This document shows positions 1-8,656 of a stretch of 64,000 nt of DNA, piece after piece. Location of the stretch: NCBI GenBank assembly GCA_023386885.1, contig JAEWIX010000025.1:124001-188000 (forward strand), written 5' to 3'. Position 1 is the first letter of the stretch; the number at the start of each line of letters is the position of its first letter. The position numbers and the translations under genes are program-made. The notes beneath the pieces were generated by a model. That model searched no databases. It was given only the letters and a program-made list of their open reading frames with translations, and was not told where the DNA came from. The DNA comes from Pseudomonadota bacterium (GTDB lineage: Bacteria; Pseudomonadota; Alphaproteobacteria; Rhizobiales; Xanthobacteraceae).

Positions 1-313
1 GTGTCACGTCCACCGCCGAGGTGCCGAGATCGATCACGGTCTGGCTGTTGCCGATAGACGCGAGCAATCCGCCGTCGCTCTCCACCACGTTGCGCACGTG
101 TTTCGCGCTGGGCAGGCAGAGGAAGATCACGTCGCTGCCCTTTACTGCGTCGGCCACCGAAAACGCGATGGCGCCGCCATCGGCGGCGATGCGCTGCAAC
201 GGCTCGCTGGCGAGATCGAACGCCTTCACCGTGCGGCCGCTCTTGCGCACCAGGTTGCGGCAGATCGGCTCGCCCATGACGCCGAGCCCGATGAATCCGA
301 TTGTGCCTGCCAT
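1..313 (-). CDS. NAD(P)-dependent 3-hydroxyisobutyrate dehydrogenase family protein, N-terminal part only
   Basis: Reading leftward from the ATG at 313, the protein opens with MAGTIGFIGLGVMGEPICRN, the GxGxxG Rossmann dinucleotide-binding turn of beta-hydroxyacid dehydrogenases. 'DVIFLCLPS' and 'VIDLGTSAVDVT' follow, matching the family's active-site strand. About 104 residues are visible; the catalytic Lys region and the C-terminal helical domain lie beyond the left edge. The gene begins 13 bases after the alpha/beta hydrolase stop, so it belongs to the same leftward operon. It is a paralogue of the protein at 7696-8589. The hydroxyacid substrate cannot be read from the sequence. Confidence 0.85.
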   Translation of the reverse strand, partial: MAGTIGFIGLGVMGEPICRNLVRKSGRTVKAFDLASEPLQRIAADGGAIAFSVADAVKGSDVIFLCLPSAKHVRNVVESDGGLLASIGNSQTVIDLGTSAVDVT

Positions 314-325
314 GATGTCGTTCTC

Positions 326-1183
326 CTAAGCCTTGTTGCGCGCGCGGATGTCGTCGAGCACCGGCGCGATGTAGCGGCGGAATTGGGCGGGGTTTTCGCT
401 CATCGGGAAATGCCCGAGCGCCTGCATCACGCTTGCTTCCGCGCCCGCAATGCCCGCCGCCGTGCGCAGCGTGTCCTCCGGCGTGCACGAGAAATCGTAT
501 TCGCCGGTGAGCAGATAGAGCGGGCATTCGCGCACGTCGATCGACGCGGTGCGGCCGCGCAGGTCGCCGTCGACGCGATAGAAATACAGGTCGCCCTTGA
601 AGATGCCGGGGCCGCCCTGCTTGTAGCCCCACAGCGTTTCGTTGCGCGCCACCTCCGGACCCTGCGGCGCGATCAAGCCCGACACCAGCGCGGCACAGAC
701 TTCGCCGCCGTGCACGTCGGGCCGGTTCAGCCACGCGGTGTCGTACCACGGCTGCTGAAAATCGGCCGCCTCCAATCCGATCAGCGCGCGAAACTCCTTG
801 GCGTGATCGATGGCGAGGTTGAGCACGATACGACCGCCGATCGAGCAGCCCATCACCACCGGCTTCTCGAGATCGAGTGCCTTGCAGAAGGCGCGGATCG
901 TCGCGGTGTAACTCGCGGTGGTCAGCCTGTATTCGGTGCCGTAGCCGCTGTCCGGCGGATTCGACTTGCCGTGCCACGGCATGTCGAAAGCGATGACGCG
1001 GAAATGTTTGGTGAACTCGGCGTCGGTCAGCAGATGCCGCCACTGCCGCGCGTCGGAGCCGGCGGTGTGCAGGCACACCAGCGGAATGCCCTCGCCGTTC
1101 TCCTCGAAATAGATGCGATTGGTCTCGCCGTCGATCTCGACATGGACGTAGCGGCCGACGATCGGTTCGATGAAAGCGCTCAT
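326..1183 (-). CDS. Alpha/beta hydrolase (MhpC-like), copy B of a duplicated pair
   Basis: The protein has 285 residues from the ATG at 1183. That start overlaps the upstream stop by ATGA; a longer reading from 1354 would only run antiparallel through the neighbouring coding frame. The oxyanion region 'LVCLHTAGSDARQW' is followed by the nucleophile elbow 'VMGCSIGGRIVL' (Ser in G-C-S-I-G), an acidic strand at 'LLTGEYDFSCTPE' and the catalytic His in 'ALGHFPMSENP'. The fold suits hydrolysis of C-C or ester bonds in carboxylic intermediates. It closely resembles the hydrolase at 9909-10778, and both are coupled by ATGA to the same type of small partner, which implies duplication of the two-gene unit. 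Confidence 0.85.
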   Translation of the reverse strand: MSAFIEPIVGRYVHVEIDGETNRIYFEENGEGIPLVCLHTAGSDARQWRHLLTDAEFTKHFRVIAFDMPWHGKSNPPDSGYGTEYRLTTASYTATIRAFCKALDLEKPVVMGCSIGGRIVLNLAIDHAKEFRALIGLEAADFQQPWYDTAWLNRPDVHGGEVCAALVSGLIAPQGPEVARNETLWGYKQGGPGIFKGDLYFYRVDGDLRGRTASIDVRECPLYLLTGEYDFSCTPEDTLRTAAGIAGAEASVMQALGHFPMSENPAQFRRYIAPVLDDIRARNKA

Positions 1184-1623
1184 GCCGCACCTCCGAAACC
1201 ATGCCGGCGCGGCAGCGCCAGAACATCCTTGAAATATTGCAGATGCGCGATGAAGGGATGCAGGTCGCCGGACAGCGTCGCCTCGCCGCGCTTGGTCAGC
1301 GACAGCAGATCGTGCCAGCCGGCCGGCGGCATCGGCTGCCAGTAGGCGGCCCACGCTTGCGACGAGGCGAGATAAGAAAAGCGCGACGAGCGCATCAAGA
1401 CCGGCGCGGGCGTCATGTCGACGATAGCGCCGGCGCGGATCGCGACGTGAAACGGCTGCACCGTCGGCCCGAACAGGCAGTCCACGTCGAGCAGGCGACC
1501 GCGCACCATCAACGCCGCATCGCGCGCGAGATAGTCGGGAATATGGCGGAAGGCTTCGATCACGGCCGCATCGGTAAAACTCACCGGCGGCCCCTTGCTG
1601 CGCTGTTCAGCAGATACGCTCAT
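1180..1623 (-). CDS. Small SCP2-like protein, partner of hydrolase copy B
   Basis: This 147-residue soluble protein has no signal peptide. Its core pattern resembles the SCP2 sterol-carrier fold: 'VRGRLLDVDCLFGPTVQPFH', 'IRAGAIVDMTPAP', 'AWAAYWQPMPPAGWHDLLSL' and 'GDLHPFIAHLQYFKDVLAL'. The family assignment comes from pattern reading and is tentative. The stop overlaps the hydrolase start (ATGA), so the two are translationally coupled. A paralogue lies at 10775-11155 in the same arrangement, sharing 'QYFKDVLA'/'RYFKDVLA' and the Trp-rich centre. It may bind a hydrophobic substrate or acyl intermediate for the hydrolase; that role is inferred. Confidence 0.6.
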   Translation of the reverse strand: MSVSAEQRSKGPPVSFTDAAVIEAFRHIPDYLARDAALMVRGRLLDVDCLFGPTVQPFHVAIRAGAIVDMTPAPVLMRSSRFSYLASSQAWAAYWQPMPPAGWHDLLSLTKRGEATLSGDLHPFIAHLQYFKDVLALPRRHGFGGAA

Positions 1624-1638
1624 GATGTCCTCCCAGAT

Positions 1639-3090
1639 CTAGCTCGCGGCCTCAAGATTCCAGTACAGGCTTTTCACCTGCTGGTAGAGCCGCATGCCGC
1701 CGATACCCTTCTCGCGGCCGATGCCGCTGTTCTTGAAGCCGCCGAATGGTGTCGCGATGCTGAGTTGCTTGTAGGTGTTGATCCACACCGTGCCGGCGTC
1801 GATGGCGCGGCCAACCCGCCACGCCTTGTTGTAGTCGGCGGTCCAGATACCGGCGGCGAGGCCATAGACTGTGTCGTTGGCCTGCGCGATCAGGTCGTCC
1901 TCGTCGTCGAACGGCAGCGCGCACAGCACCGGGCCGAAAATCTCCTCACGGCAGATCGTGGCCGTCATATCGAGGCCGGTGAAGATGGTGGGCGCATAGA
2001 ACGCACCGTCCTTCAGCCGCGCATCCGACGGCCGCTCACCGCCGATGATCACTTCGCCGTTCTCGGCGCGGCCCTGCGCCACCAGCGCCTCGACGCGGTC
2101 GCGATGGGTGAACGAGGCCATCGGCCCGATCTGCGCACCCTGCGCGTCGGGTAGATCGACGCGCAACGCCTTCGCCTTCTCGGTCAGCTTTTTGAGGAGC
2201 GTATCGCGGATGCTGCGCTGAACGAACAGCCGCGAGCCGGCGACGCAGGATTGCCCGCCGGAGATGAAGATGCCGCCGACGATCTGTGCCACCGCCTTGT
2301 CGAGATCGGCATCGGCGAACACGATATGCGGCGACTTGCCGCCGAGTTCGAGCGCCACGGGAATCAACCGTTCGGCGGCGATACCCGCGATGGCACGGCC
2401 GGTCATGGTGCCGCCGGTGAACGACACCATCCGCACGCCGGGATGCTTCACCAGCGGCACGCCGACATCGCGCCCGGTCCCGGTGAGGACGTTGACGATG
2501 CCGGGCGGCAAACCTGCTTCAAGACAGATGCGGCCGAGATCGAGCGCGGGCGAGGACGTGACCTCCGACGGCTTCAGCACCACGGCGTTGCCGGCGGCAA
2601 TCGCCGGCGCCAGTTTCTGCGCTTCCATGGTGAGCGGCGAATTCCACGGCGTGATCGCCGCCACCACGCCCATCGGCTCGTATACCGTCATCGACAGGTA
2701 GTCACCGCGCGACGGCGTCACCGCCGATTCCGCCGTCTCGCATACCGCCGCGTAATAACGGAACGTCGCCGCGGCGCTGGCCACCTGACCGCGGCATTCC
2801 GATATCACCTTGCCGTTCTCCAGCATCTGCTTCTGAGCGAGACCCTCGGCGTTGTCGTCGATGCCCTGCGCGATCTTGTGGAGAAGCGCCGCCCGTGCGT
2901 GCGGCTTCATGTTGCGCCATGCCGGCTTGCGCTGAGCCGCCTCGGCCACTTCGACCGCATGTGCGACGTCTGCGGACGAGGCCGTGCCGATCTCGCAATT
3001 CACCTGTCCGTTGGCGGGGTTGATCGACGTCAGCGGTGCGCCGCCGCCCGCGATCCATTCATCTCCGACGAGAAACGACTGCACGCTCAT
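1639..3090 (-). CDS. NAD(P)-dependent aldehyde dehydrogenase
   Basis: The protein has 483 residues, the usual length for the ALDH superfamily. The start ATG at 3090 shares one base with the stop of the flavoprotein gene, so the pair is coupled. Visible motifs are the cofactor site 'ITPWNSPLTMEAQKLAPAIA', the general-base Glu in 'LELGGKSPH', the catalytic Cys in 'ISGGQSCVAGSRLF' and the C-terminal 'EEIFGPVLCALPF'. It oxidises an aldehyde to an acid in the cytoplasm. The substrate is unknown; the neighbours suggest an intermediate of the same catabolic route. Confidence 0.93.
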   Translation of the reverse strand: MSVQSFLVGDEWIAGGGAPLTSINPANGQVNCEIGTASSADVAHAVEVAEAAQRKPAWRNMKPHARAALLHKIAQGIDDNAEGLAQKQMLENGKVISECRGQVASAAATFRYYAAVCETAESAVTPSRGDYLSMTVYEPMGVVAAITPWNSPLTMEAQKLAPAIAAGNAVVLKPSEVTSSPALDLGRICLEAGLPPGIVNVLTGTGRDVGVPLVKHPGVRMVSFTGGTMTGRAIAGIAAERLIPVALELGGKSPHIVFADADLDKAVAQIVGGIFISGGQSCVAGSRLFVQRSIRDTLLKKLTEKAKALRVDLPDAQGAQIGPMASFTHRDRVEALVAQGRAENGEVIIGGERPSDARLKDGAFYAPTIFTGLDMTATICREEIFGPVLCALPFDDEDDLIAQANDTVYGLAAGIWTADYNKAWRVGRAIDAGTVWINTYKQLSIATPFGGFKNSGIGREKGIGGMRLYQQVKSLYWNLEAAS

Positions 3091-4577
3091 CACGCCTTCG
3101 CCTTCACATGCGCGCCGGCGGAGTCGCCCGCGATCTTGCCGAACACCGCGCCCGCCATCAGGCCGGTGCCGCCGGGATAATTGAAGTAGAACAGGCCGCC
3201 GACCATCTCCCCGGCCGCATAGAGATTCTGAATCGGCGCATCGTCGAGGCTGACCACTTCGCCATCGGTAGTGATCTTGACGCCGCCGAAGGTGAAGGTG
3301 ATGCCACAGGTGACGGCGAAAGCGAGAAACGGCCCCTGGTCCAGCGTGTTGGCCCAGTTGCTCTTGGACACCGTGAGGCCACGCGTGCCGCGCCCATCCT
3401 TGACGTTCGGATTGAACGGCACGTCGGTCATCACCGCCTTGTTCCATTCGGTGACCGTGCGCATGAAGCCCGCCGGATCGACGTCATCGAGCTTGGTCGA
3501 GAGGTCTTCCAGCGTATCGGCCTGCACCTTGGTGACCTGACGGATGCGATATTCGTCGCGCAGCAGATGCACCACCTTCTGATCGAATATCTGCCAGGCG
3601 AATTGGCCCGGCTGATTGAGAATGACGCGGCCGTACTTGGCGTAAGTGTAGTTGCGGAAGTCCGCGCCCTCGTCGACGAAACGCTCGCCGGTCGCGTTCA
3701 CCATGATGCCGAACGGATAGGAGTGCTTCTGGAAACCATCGCCGACCGCGAGGTCGCCATACTCCGGCGCGTTGCGATCCCAGCCGACAGCATGACAGCC
3801 GGACCAGTTGCCGGCCGGCCGCGCGCCGACGTCGAGCGCCATCTGGATGCCGGTACCTGTGTTGAACTTGGTGCCGCGCACCTTGGCGAGATCCCACGAC
3901 GGACCGAGATAGCGCGTACGCCATTCAATGTTGGCCTGAAAGCCACCGGCGGCCAGCACCACAGCCTTGGCGCGAATTTCACGCGTCTTGCCTTTCTGCC
4001 GCACCCGCACGCCCTTGACGCCCTCATCGTCCGCAATCAGCGACAGCGCGCGCGTCTCGTACATCACCTCGATGCCGTCGCGCACGGCCGCCTTGTGCAG
4101 CGCCTCGACAAGACCCGGACCGCCACCCCAGGCTTCCACCGTGAGGCCGCCCCAGAACTTGAACTTACCATCGACCTTGAATGCCTGCCGGCCATAGATC
4201 GGTGCGAAGCGCACGCCCTTGCCGCGCATCCATTTCATCGTCGAATGGCTACGCTTGACCAGCAGTTCCGCCATGTCGGGATCGGAGCGGTTCTGGGTTA
4301 CGCGCGCGATGTCGTCGAAGAACTGGTCTTCGGTGTAGGTGCCGAAATCGGTGTTGGCGAGTTCGCTTTCGGTGAGGTCCGGCATCAGTTCGACGAGATC
4401 GTCGACGCCGTTGTAGGCGACGCGCATCGCGCCCGCCGTGAATGTGGAGTTGCCGCCGTGCTCACCTTCCGGCGCGCATTCCAGCACGGCGACGCTGACG
4501 CCATGTTCGCGCGCCGCCAGCGCCGCGCACATCGCCGCGTTACCGGCCCCAACTACAACCACATCATATTCGCTCAT
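3090..4577 (-). CDS. FAD-dependent dehydrogenase of the tricarballylate dehydrogenase (TcuA) / fumarate reductase flavoprotein type
   Basis: The protein has 495 residues. The N-terminal 'YDVVVVGAGNAAMCAALAA' is the FAD ADP-binding fold, followed by 'GGNSTFTAGAMRVAY', the substrate-cap domain and a C-terminal 'NLYAAGEMVGGLFYFNYPGG' FAD signature. The 'GNAAMCAALAARE' and 'GGNSTFTAGAMR' segments resemble TcuA, which oxidises tricarballylate to cis-aconitate; 3-ketosteroid dehydrogenases are a more distant relative. An ATG at 4577 sits just inside an alternative GTG at 4580. It is first gene of the left sub-block after a 222-base gap with a candidate operator. The TcuB electron acceptor is not visible, so the substrate is inferred only by family. 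Confidence 0.8.
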   Translation of the reverse strand: MSEYDVVVVGAGNAAMCAALAAREHGVSVAVLECAPEGEHGGNSTFTAGAMRVAYNGVDDLVELMPDLTESELANTDFGTYTEDQFFDDIARVTQNRSDPDMAELLVKRSHSTMKWMRGKGVRFAPIYGRQAFKVDGKFKFWGGLTVEAWGGGPGLVEALHKAAVRDGIEVMYETRALSLIADDEGVKGVRVRQKGKTREIRAKAVVLAAGGFQANIEWRTRYLGPSWDLAKVRGTKFNTGTGIQMALDVGARPAGNWSGCHAVGWDRNAPEYGDLAVGDGFQKHSYPFGIMVNATGERFVDEGADFRNYTYAKYGRVILNQPGQFAWQIFDQKVVHLLRDEYRIRQVTKVQADTLEDLSTKLDDVDPAGFMRTVTEWNKAVMTDVPFNPNVKDGRGTRGLTVSKSNWANTLDQGPFLAFAVTCGITFTFGGVKITTDGEVVSLDDAPIQNLYAAGEMVGGLFYFNYPGGTGLMAGAVFGKIAGDSAGAHVKAKA

Positions 4578-4657
4578 CACACTCTATCCGACGGTTGGCG
4601 TGCGGACACCGCACGCATGGCCCTCCCACAGGCGGCCTTGACGAGGACATGCCGACT

Positions 4658-4694
4658 GTTCTATCTAACAGAACGACATTCTATTTTGATAATC
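4658..4694. promoter_or_regulatory. Candidate operator dyads upstream of the TcuA-like gene
   Basis: An inverted repeat GTTCT-N7-AGAAC occupies 4658-4674 and overlaps a second AGAAC...ATTCT arrangement reaching about 4684, followed by an AT-rich stretch to 4694. This is the only long gap (4581-4802) inside the leftward gene block, and it lies 80-115 bases upstream of the TcuA-like start. The half-sites resemble those bound by IclR- or GntR-type regulators. No such regulator is encoded nearby, so the binding factor is unknown. Confidence 0.4.
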
Positions 4695-4802
4695 TACCGA
4701 TATCTCTATCCCGCTCCTAACTCAAGGCGGGATGGCTGGAATGGTTCGCATCAGTCTTTAGGTGGGCATCATCGCAATGACCCAAATTCTGTCCCGCGCG
4801 CT

Positions 4803-6245
4803 CTACGAGACCGCCTGGCTGACGAACTTGGTGTTCTGAAACGCGGCCAATCCCTCGATGCCGCCTTCAGAGCCGACACCGCTGTCCTTGTAGCCGCCGA
4901 ACGGCGTCTCCGGCAGCGACACCTGCCAGTGATTGACCACGACATTGCCGCTTTCGATCGCGGCGGAGATCGCCCGCGCGCGCGACAAGTCATTGGTCAT
5001 CGCATAAGCCGCGAGGCCGAACGGCAAGCGGTTCGCCAGCGCGACGACATCGTCGAACGTCCTGAACGGCGTCGTCATCGCCAAGGGGCCGAACGGCTCA
5101 ACGTTGGCCGCCATGCTGTCGTTGCCGACATTCTCCAGCAAGGTCGGCCGGTAGAAGAAGCCGCGATTGCCAGTGCGTTCGCCGCCGGCGGCGATGCGGA
5201 TGTTGCGCGTGCGTGCGTCGGCGACGAAGGCCTCCATCGCCTCGACGCGGCGCGCGTTGGCGAGCGGCCCCATCACGGTCGCGGCGTCGAAGCCGTCACC
5301 GACCGCGATGGAATTGGCATGTGCCGCGAACGCCTCAACGAAGCGATCGTGAATCGATTGATGGACGTAGAAACGCGTCGGCGAAGTGCAGACCTGTCCG
5401 CCGTTGCGATACTTGGCGCTGGCCGCCGCCTTGGCCACGGCATCGACGTTGACGTCGTCGAAAACTACCACCGGCGCGTGGCCGCCAAGCTCCAGCGTCA
5501 TCCGCTTCATGCCCTGCACCGCCATGCTGGCGAGCAGCTTGCCGACATCGGTGGAGCCGGTGAAGGTGATGCCGCGAATGATCGGCGACTCGATCAGTTG
5601 CCGCGAGATCGCCACCGGATCGCCGAATACGATGCTGACCACGTCCTCGGGCAAACCCGCTTCCAGCAACATGCTGCCAATGGCAAGCGCGGTGGCCGGG
5701 GTCTCCTCCGACGGCTTGATGATCACCGAGCAGCCCGCCGCCAGCGCGCCGCTGATCTTGCGCGACGGCGTGATGGTCGGCGCGTTCCACGGCGAAAACG
5801 CGGCGATGGGGCCGACCGGCTCCTTCACCATCATCTGCTGGATGTTTTCCGCACGCGCCGGAATGACGCGGCCATAGGCGCGCTTGCCCTCCTCGGCATT
5901 CCACTCGAACATGCCGGCGGCCTGTTCGACTTCGAGCCGCGCTTCCGCGATCGGCTTACCGAGTTCGAGCGTGATGAGGTGCGCGAGATATTCGCGGCGC
6001 TCGCGCATCAGGTCGGCGGTGCGTTTGAGAATTTTCGCGCGCTCTTGCGCGGAGACCCGCCGCCACACCTGAAAACCTTTCGCGGCGGCGGCCAACGCCT
6101 CGTCGATATCGGCGGGCGTTGCATGCGGCAATTTCGCGAGCACCGCTTCGGTCGACGGATTGAGCACCGGCTCGGTCTTGCGGCCTTCCGCGCCGACCCA
6201 ACGCCCGGCGATCAAAAGCTGCAAGTTCGGATAATCGAACGACAT
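4803..6245 (-). CDS. NAD(P)-dependent aldehyde dehydrogenase, succinate-semialdehyde dehydrogenase-like
   Basis: This is a 480-residue ALDH. Motifs include 'FSPWNAPTITPSRKISGALA', the base Glu in 'LELGGHAPVVVF', the catalytic Cys in 'NGGQVCTSPTRFYV' and 'EPFGPLAMTTPF'. The C-terminal 'ETPFGGYKDSGVGSEGG' and the 'ANVEPFGP' segment are typical of the GabD-like succinate-semialdehyde dehydrogenase subgroup. It begins at ATG 6245, 39 bases after the MmgE/PrpD stop, in the leftward operon. It differs clearly from the ALDH at 1639-3090, so the two probably serve different aldehydes. The precise substrate is not known. Confidence 0.92.
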   Translation of the reverse strand: MSFDYPNLQLLIAGRWVGAEGRKTEPVLNPSTEAVLAKLPHATPADIDEALAAAAKGFQVWRRVSAQERAKILKRTADLMRERREYLAHLITLELGKPIAEARLEVEQAAGMFEWNAEEGKRAYGRVIPARAENIQQMMVKEPVGPIAAFSPWNAPTITPSRKISGALAAGCSVIIKPSEETPATALAIGSMLLEAGLPEDVVSIVFGDPVAISRQLIESPIIRGITFTGSTDVGKLLASMAVQGMKRMTLELGGHAPVVVFDDVNVDAVAKAAASAKYRNGGQVCTSPTRFYVHQSIHDRFVEAFAAHANSIAVGDGFDAATVMGPLANARRVEAMEAFVADARTRNIRIAAGGERTGNRGFFYRPTLLENVGNDSMAANVEPFGPLAMTTPFRTFDDVVALANRLPFGLAAYAMTNDLSRARAISAAIESGNVVVNHWQVSLPETPFGGYKDSGVGSEGGIEGLAAFQNTKFVSQAVS

Positions 6246-6284
6246 GGTATCACTCCGTAAGATAATGCGAACAGCGCGCCGCGA

Positions 6285-7691
6285 TTACGCCGCAGGAAGC
6301 GCCGCGAGATCGAGCAACACCGACACGTCGTCGGCGTCTTCGATTTGCCGGAGCACGGCGAGCAGCCGCTGGGCGGTGTCCTGGCCGCGCACCGGCGCAA
6401 CCAGATCGATGAACTTGCGCGCGAGGCCGTCGTCGTCGAGCGGCAGATCGCTCGAGCCGATGGCCTCAAACGCCTCGCGGGAAAATTCGCCCTTCGTCGT
6501 TGTGAGTTTCACGCGCGCAGGACGTTTCGACGGATACAACGCATCGAGATCGGCGGCGGTGCGGACATGCACCAGCTTGCACACCTCCGCGAGCCCGGCG
6601 TCGGCGCGGATATCGTCCTCGAAATGTTTCAGATCGATGCGGCCGTAACGCAACCCAAGCGCCATGATGAACGGGAAGCTCAGTTGCGCGCTGGCGAAGT
6701 CGCCCCAGCCCGTCTCGGCGTGCGACGTGGCAATCGCGTAGGTCTCGACATCGATACGCTGGATATCCTGCTCGACAAGGCCGTGATCGCGGCACAGCGT
6801 CATCATTGCCTCGACCGCCGGCTGCAAGTGGCGGCAGCACGCGTAAGGCTTGAAGTAGCAATCGACCACGCCGAACGGCGCATCGGGCGGCAGCTTGAAG
6901 TTCGCCGCCACGCGATCCGCGTCGCCGGGAAACGCCTGGAAGAATCCGTCGGGCCCTTCGAGCACGTCGGGCGGCCCCTCGACGCCGCCGCGCGCGAGCA
7001 GCGCCGCGGTGAGGCCTTCGCGCGCGGCGTGTCCGGCGTGCAGCCGCTTGACGTCGCCACCGCCAGCGAGAAACGCGAATAACCCTGCTGACGCACTCGC
7101 GGCAAGGCCGAACGCGTTCGCCGCTTGCGCGCGCGGTAGATCGAGCAGCCGTGCCGTGGCCAGCGCCGCGCCGAGCGAGCCGACGATGCCGGTGGGATGA
7201 AAGCCGCGCTGCCGCGCCATCGGATGGCCCGCGCGCGCAATCGCGGTGATCGCCTCATAGCCGGCGACCATCGCTTCCAGCAGTCGCTCACCGGAAACCT
7301 TTTCGCCGTAGGCCGCCGACAACAACGCCGGCACCACCGCGACGCCGGGATGCACCGACCCCTCGCGATAGCCATCGTCAAGTTCGATGCCATGCGCGCC
7401 GGTGCCGCCGAGCCATGCGGCGTCGAGCCGATCGACCCGCCGTGCACGGCCCGGCACAGGCACCGCGCCACCCACGGGCCGGATCGTGGTCAGCACTGCG
7501 TCGGCTTTCGACGCGACGTCGCCGGCGCCGCCGGCAATCATCACGCCAAGCGTATCGAGCAGATGCCGCTTGGCCTCATGACGCACCTCCGCGTCGAGAT
7601 CGCGCCAGCGCAGCCGATGCACGAAATCGAGCAGCGCCGCCGTCGGCCCCGCGCCGCGCGGGAACGTCCCCTGGTGCGCCGCGCCCGCCAT
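6285..7691 (-). CDS. MmgE/PrpD family protein
   Basis: The protein has 468 residues with the features of this family, which includes 2-methylcitrate dehydratase, cis-aconitate decarboxylase and iminodisuccinate epimerase. The N-terminal helical domain carries 'LLDTLGVMIAGG' and 'GTGAHGIELDDGYREGSVHP' (the acidic/His cluster), then 'GFHPTGIVGSLGAALATARL' and 'HAGHAAREGLTAALLA'. The following gene's stop lies 5 bases from its start region, placing it mid-operon. Next to a TcuA-like flavoprotein, a role on an aconitate-like or branched tricarboxylate is attractive, but the family is too broad to decide. Confidence 0.88.
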   Translation of the reverse strand: MAGAAHQGTFPRGAGPTAALLDFVHRLRWRDLDAEVRHEAKRHLLDTLGVMIAGGAGDVASKADAVLTTIRPVGGAVPVPGRARRVDRLDAAWLGGTGAHGIELDDGYREGSVHPGVAVVPALLSAAYGEKVSGERLLEAMVAGYEAITAIARAGHPMARQRGFHPTGIVGSLGAALATARLLDLPRAQAANAFGLAASASAGLFAFLAGGGDVKRLHAGHAAREGLTAALLARGGVEGPPDVLEGPDGFFQAFPGDADRVAANFKLPPDAPFGVVDCYFKPYACCRHLQPAVEAMMTLCRDHGLVEQDIQRIDVETYAIATSHAETGWGDFASAQLSFPFIMALGLRYGRIDLKHFEDDIRADAGLAEVCKLVHVRTAADLDALYPSKRPARVKLTTTKGEFSREAFEAIGSSDLPLDDDGLARKFIDLVAPVRGQDTAQRLLAVLRQIEDADDVSVLLDLAALPAA

Positions 7692-7695
7692 CGCG

Positions 7696-8589
7696 TTACC
7701 GCGCGTTCGCCGCGATGAGATTGATCATCGCGGGATAATAGTTCTGGCTGTAACCGGCTTCCGCCGTTTTCTTCAGAAGGTTGGCGGTGAGCGACGCGGA
7801 GGCGGCATCGATATCGCCCTGCTGGGCGAGTTCGAGCGCAAGACTGATATCCTTGATGGCGTAAGTGGTTGGAAATGTGTTTTCCGGGAATTTGCCCGGC
7901 ACCAGCGCTTTCTGCCCCGGCGTGCGCAGCGCGAAGCTGTCGGCCGAGCCCTTCGACATGACGTCGAACAGCAACCCGCCGTCGACGCCAGCGCTGCGGC
8001 CAATCGCCAGCGCTTCCGCCAGCGCGTTGACTGTCATGAACACCACCATGTTGTTGAGCACCTTCACCACCTGACCGGTGCCGGTGTCGCCGCAATGGGT
8101 GATCTCGGTGCCCATGGTGGCGAGGAACGGCTCGACCATGCGGAAATTCTCGTCACTGCCGCCGACCATGATGCTGAGCGTGCCGTCGATCGCGGCCTGT
8201 CGCATCCGCGCCACCGGCGCGTCGATCAACGTCAGTCCCTTCTCGGCAAGCTTCGCGGCGAGGTCGCGCGTGCCCTTCACCGAACTGGTGCTCATATCGA
8301 CGATGGTGTGCACGCGGCCGCCGGCTTCCGCGATACCGCCCGCACCGAGACACACCTCGGTGACTTCGGCGATGCTCGGCAGCGACAGAAAAATGATATC
8401 AGCGCTCTGCGCCACTTCGGCGATGGAGGCGACCGGCTTCGCACCGGCCTTGGCGACCTGCTCGCGCGGCTCGGGACGGCTATCGGTGGCGATCACGGGC
8501 AATCCCGATTTCCGCACAAGATTGCTGCACATCGGCGCGCCCATGACGCCAAGCCCGATGAACCCCAGTGTTTCAACCCGTTTCGCCAT
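7696..8589 (-). CDS. NAD(P)-dependent 3-hydroxyisobutyrate dehydrogenase family protein
   Basis: The protein has 297 residues from the ATG at 8589; a TTG at 8607 would add six. Motifs are 'LGFIGLGVMGAPMCSNLVRK' (Rossmann turn), 'DIIFLSLPSIAEV', 'VDMSTSSVKGT', 'LIDAPVARMRQAAIDGTLSIM' and the catalytic Lys in 'GTGQVVKVLNNMV'. It reversibly oxidises a beta-hydroxy acid to a semialdehyde, which could feed the adjacent aldehyde dehydrogenases. In the family the active-site loop usually reads 'DAPVSGG'; here it is 'DAPVARM', suggesting altered substrate contacts. It sits between the binding protein and MmgE/PrpD, and is a paralogue of the truncated gene at 1-313. Confidence 0.88.
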   Translation of the reverse strand: MAKRVETLGFIGLGVMGAPMCSNLVRKSGLPVIATDSRPEPREQVAKAGAKPVASIAEVAQSADIIFLSLPSIAEVTEVCLGAGGIAEAGGRVHTIVDMSTSSVKGTRDLAAKLAEKGLTLIDAPVARMRQAAIDGTLSIMVGGSDENFRMVEPFLATMGTEITHCGDTGTGQVVKVLNNMVVFMTVNALAEALAIGRSAGVDGGLLFDVMSKGSADSFALRTPGQKALVPGKFPENTFPTTYAIKDISLALELAQQGDIDAASASLTANLLKKTAEAGYSQNYYPAMINLIAANAR

Positions 8590-8619
8590 TCCGTCTGCTT
8601 TCTTCAATCACACAGTGGG

Positions 8620-8645
8620 GACTCCGGCCTCGCGAGGCCGGAGTC
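8620..8645. promoter_or_regulatory. Perfect 26-base intercistronic palindrome after the binding-protein gene
   Basis: The two 13-base arms (8620-8632 and 8633-8645) are exact reverse complements with no spacer. The element lies 11 bases after the binding-protein stop and just before the next dehydrogenase gene, and no T-run follows on the minus strand. A stem-loop at this place often protects the 3' end of an abundant binding-protein message and lowers readthrough into later genes. That function is inferred from position. Confidence 0.6.
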
Positions 8646-8656
8646 GATTTCTTGCA

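Noticed and set aside
98..1345. Rightward open frame of 415 codons
   Set aside because: It is antisense to the alpha/beta hydrolase and its partner, both of which have complete motifs; the residue pattern is typical of antisense frames.
3036..6260. Rightward open frame of over 1000 codons
   Set aside because: It lies antisense to the TcuA-like flavoprotein and two aldehyde dehydrogenase regions, is Arg/His/Asp-rich, has no family motif and reflects high-GC codon bias of the true genes.
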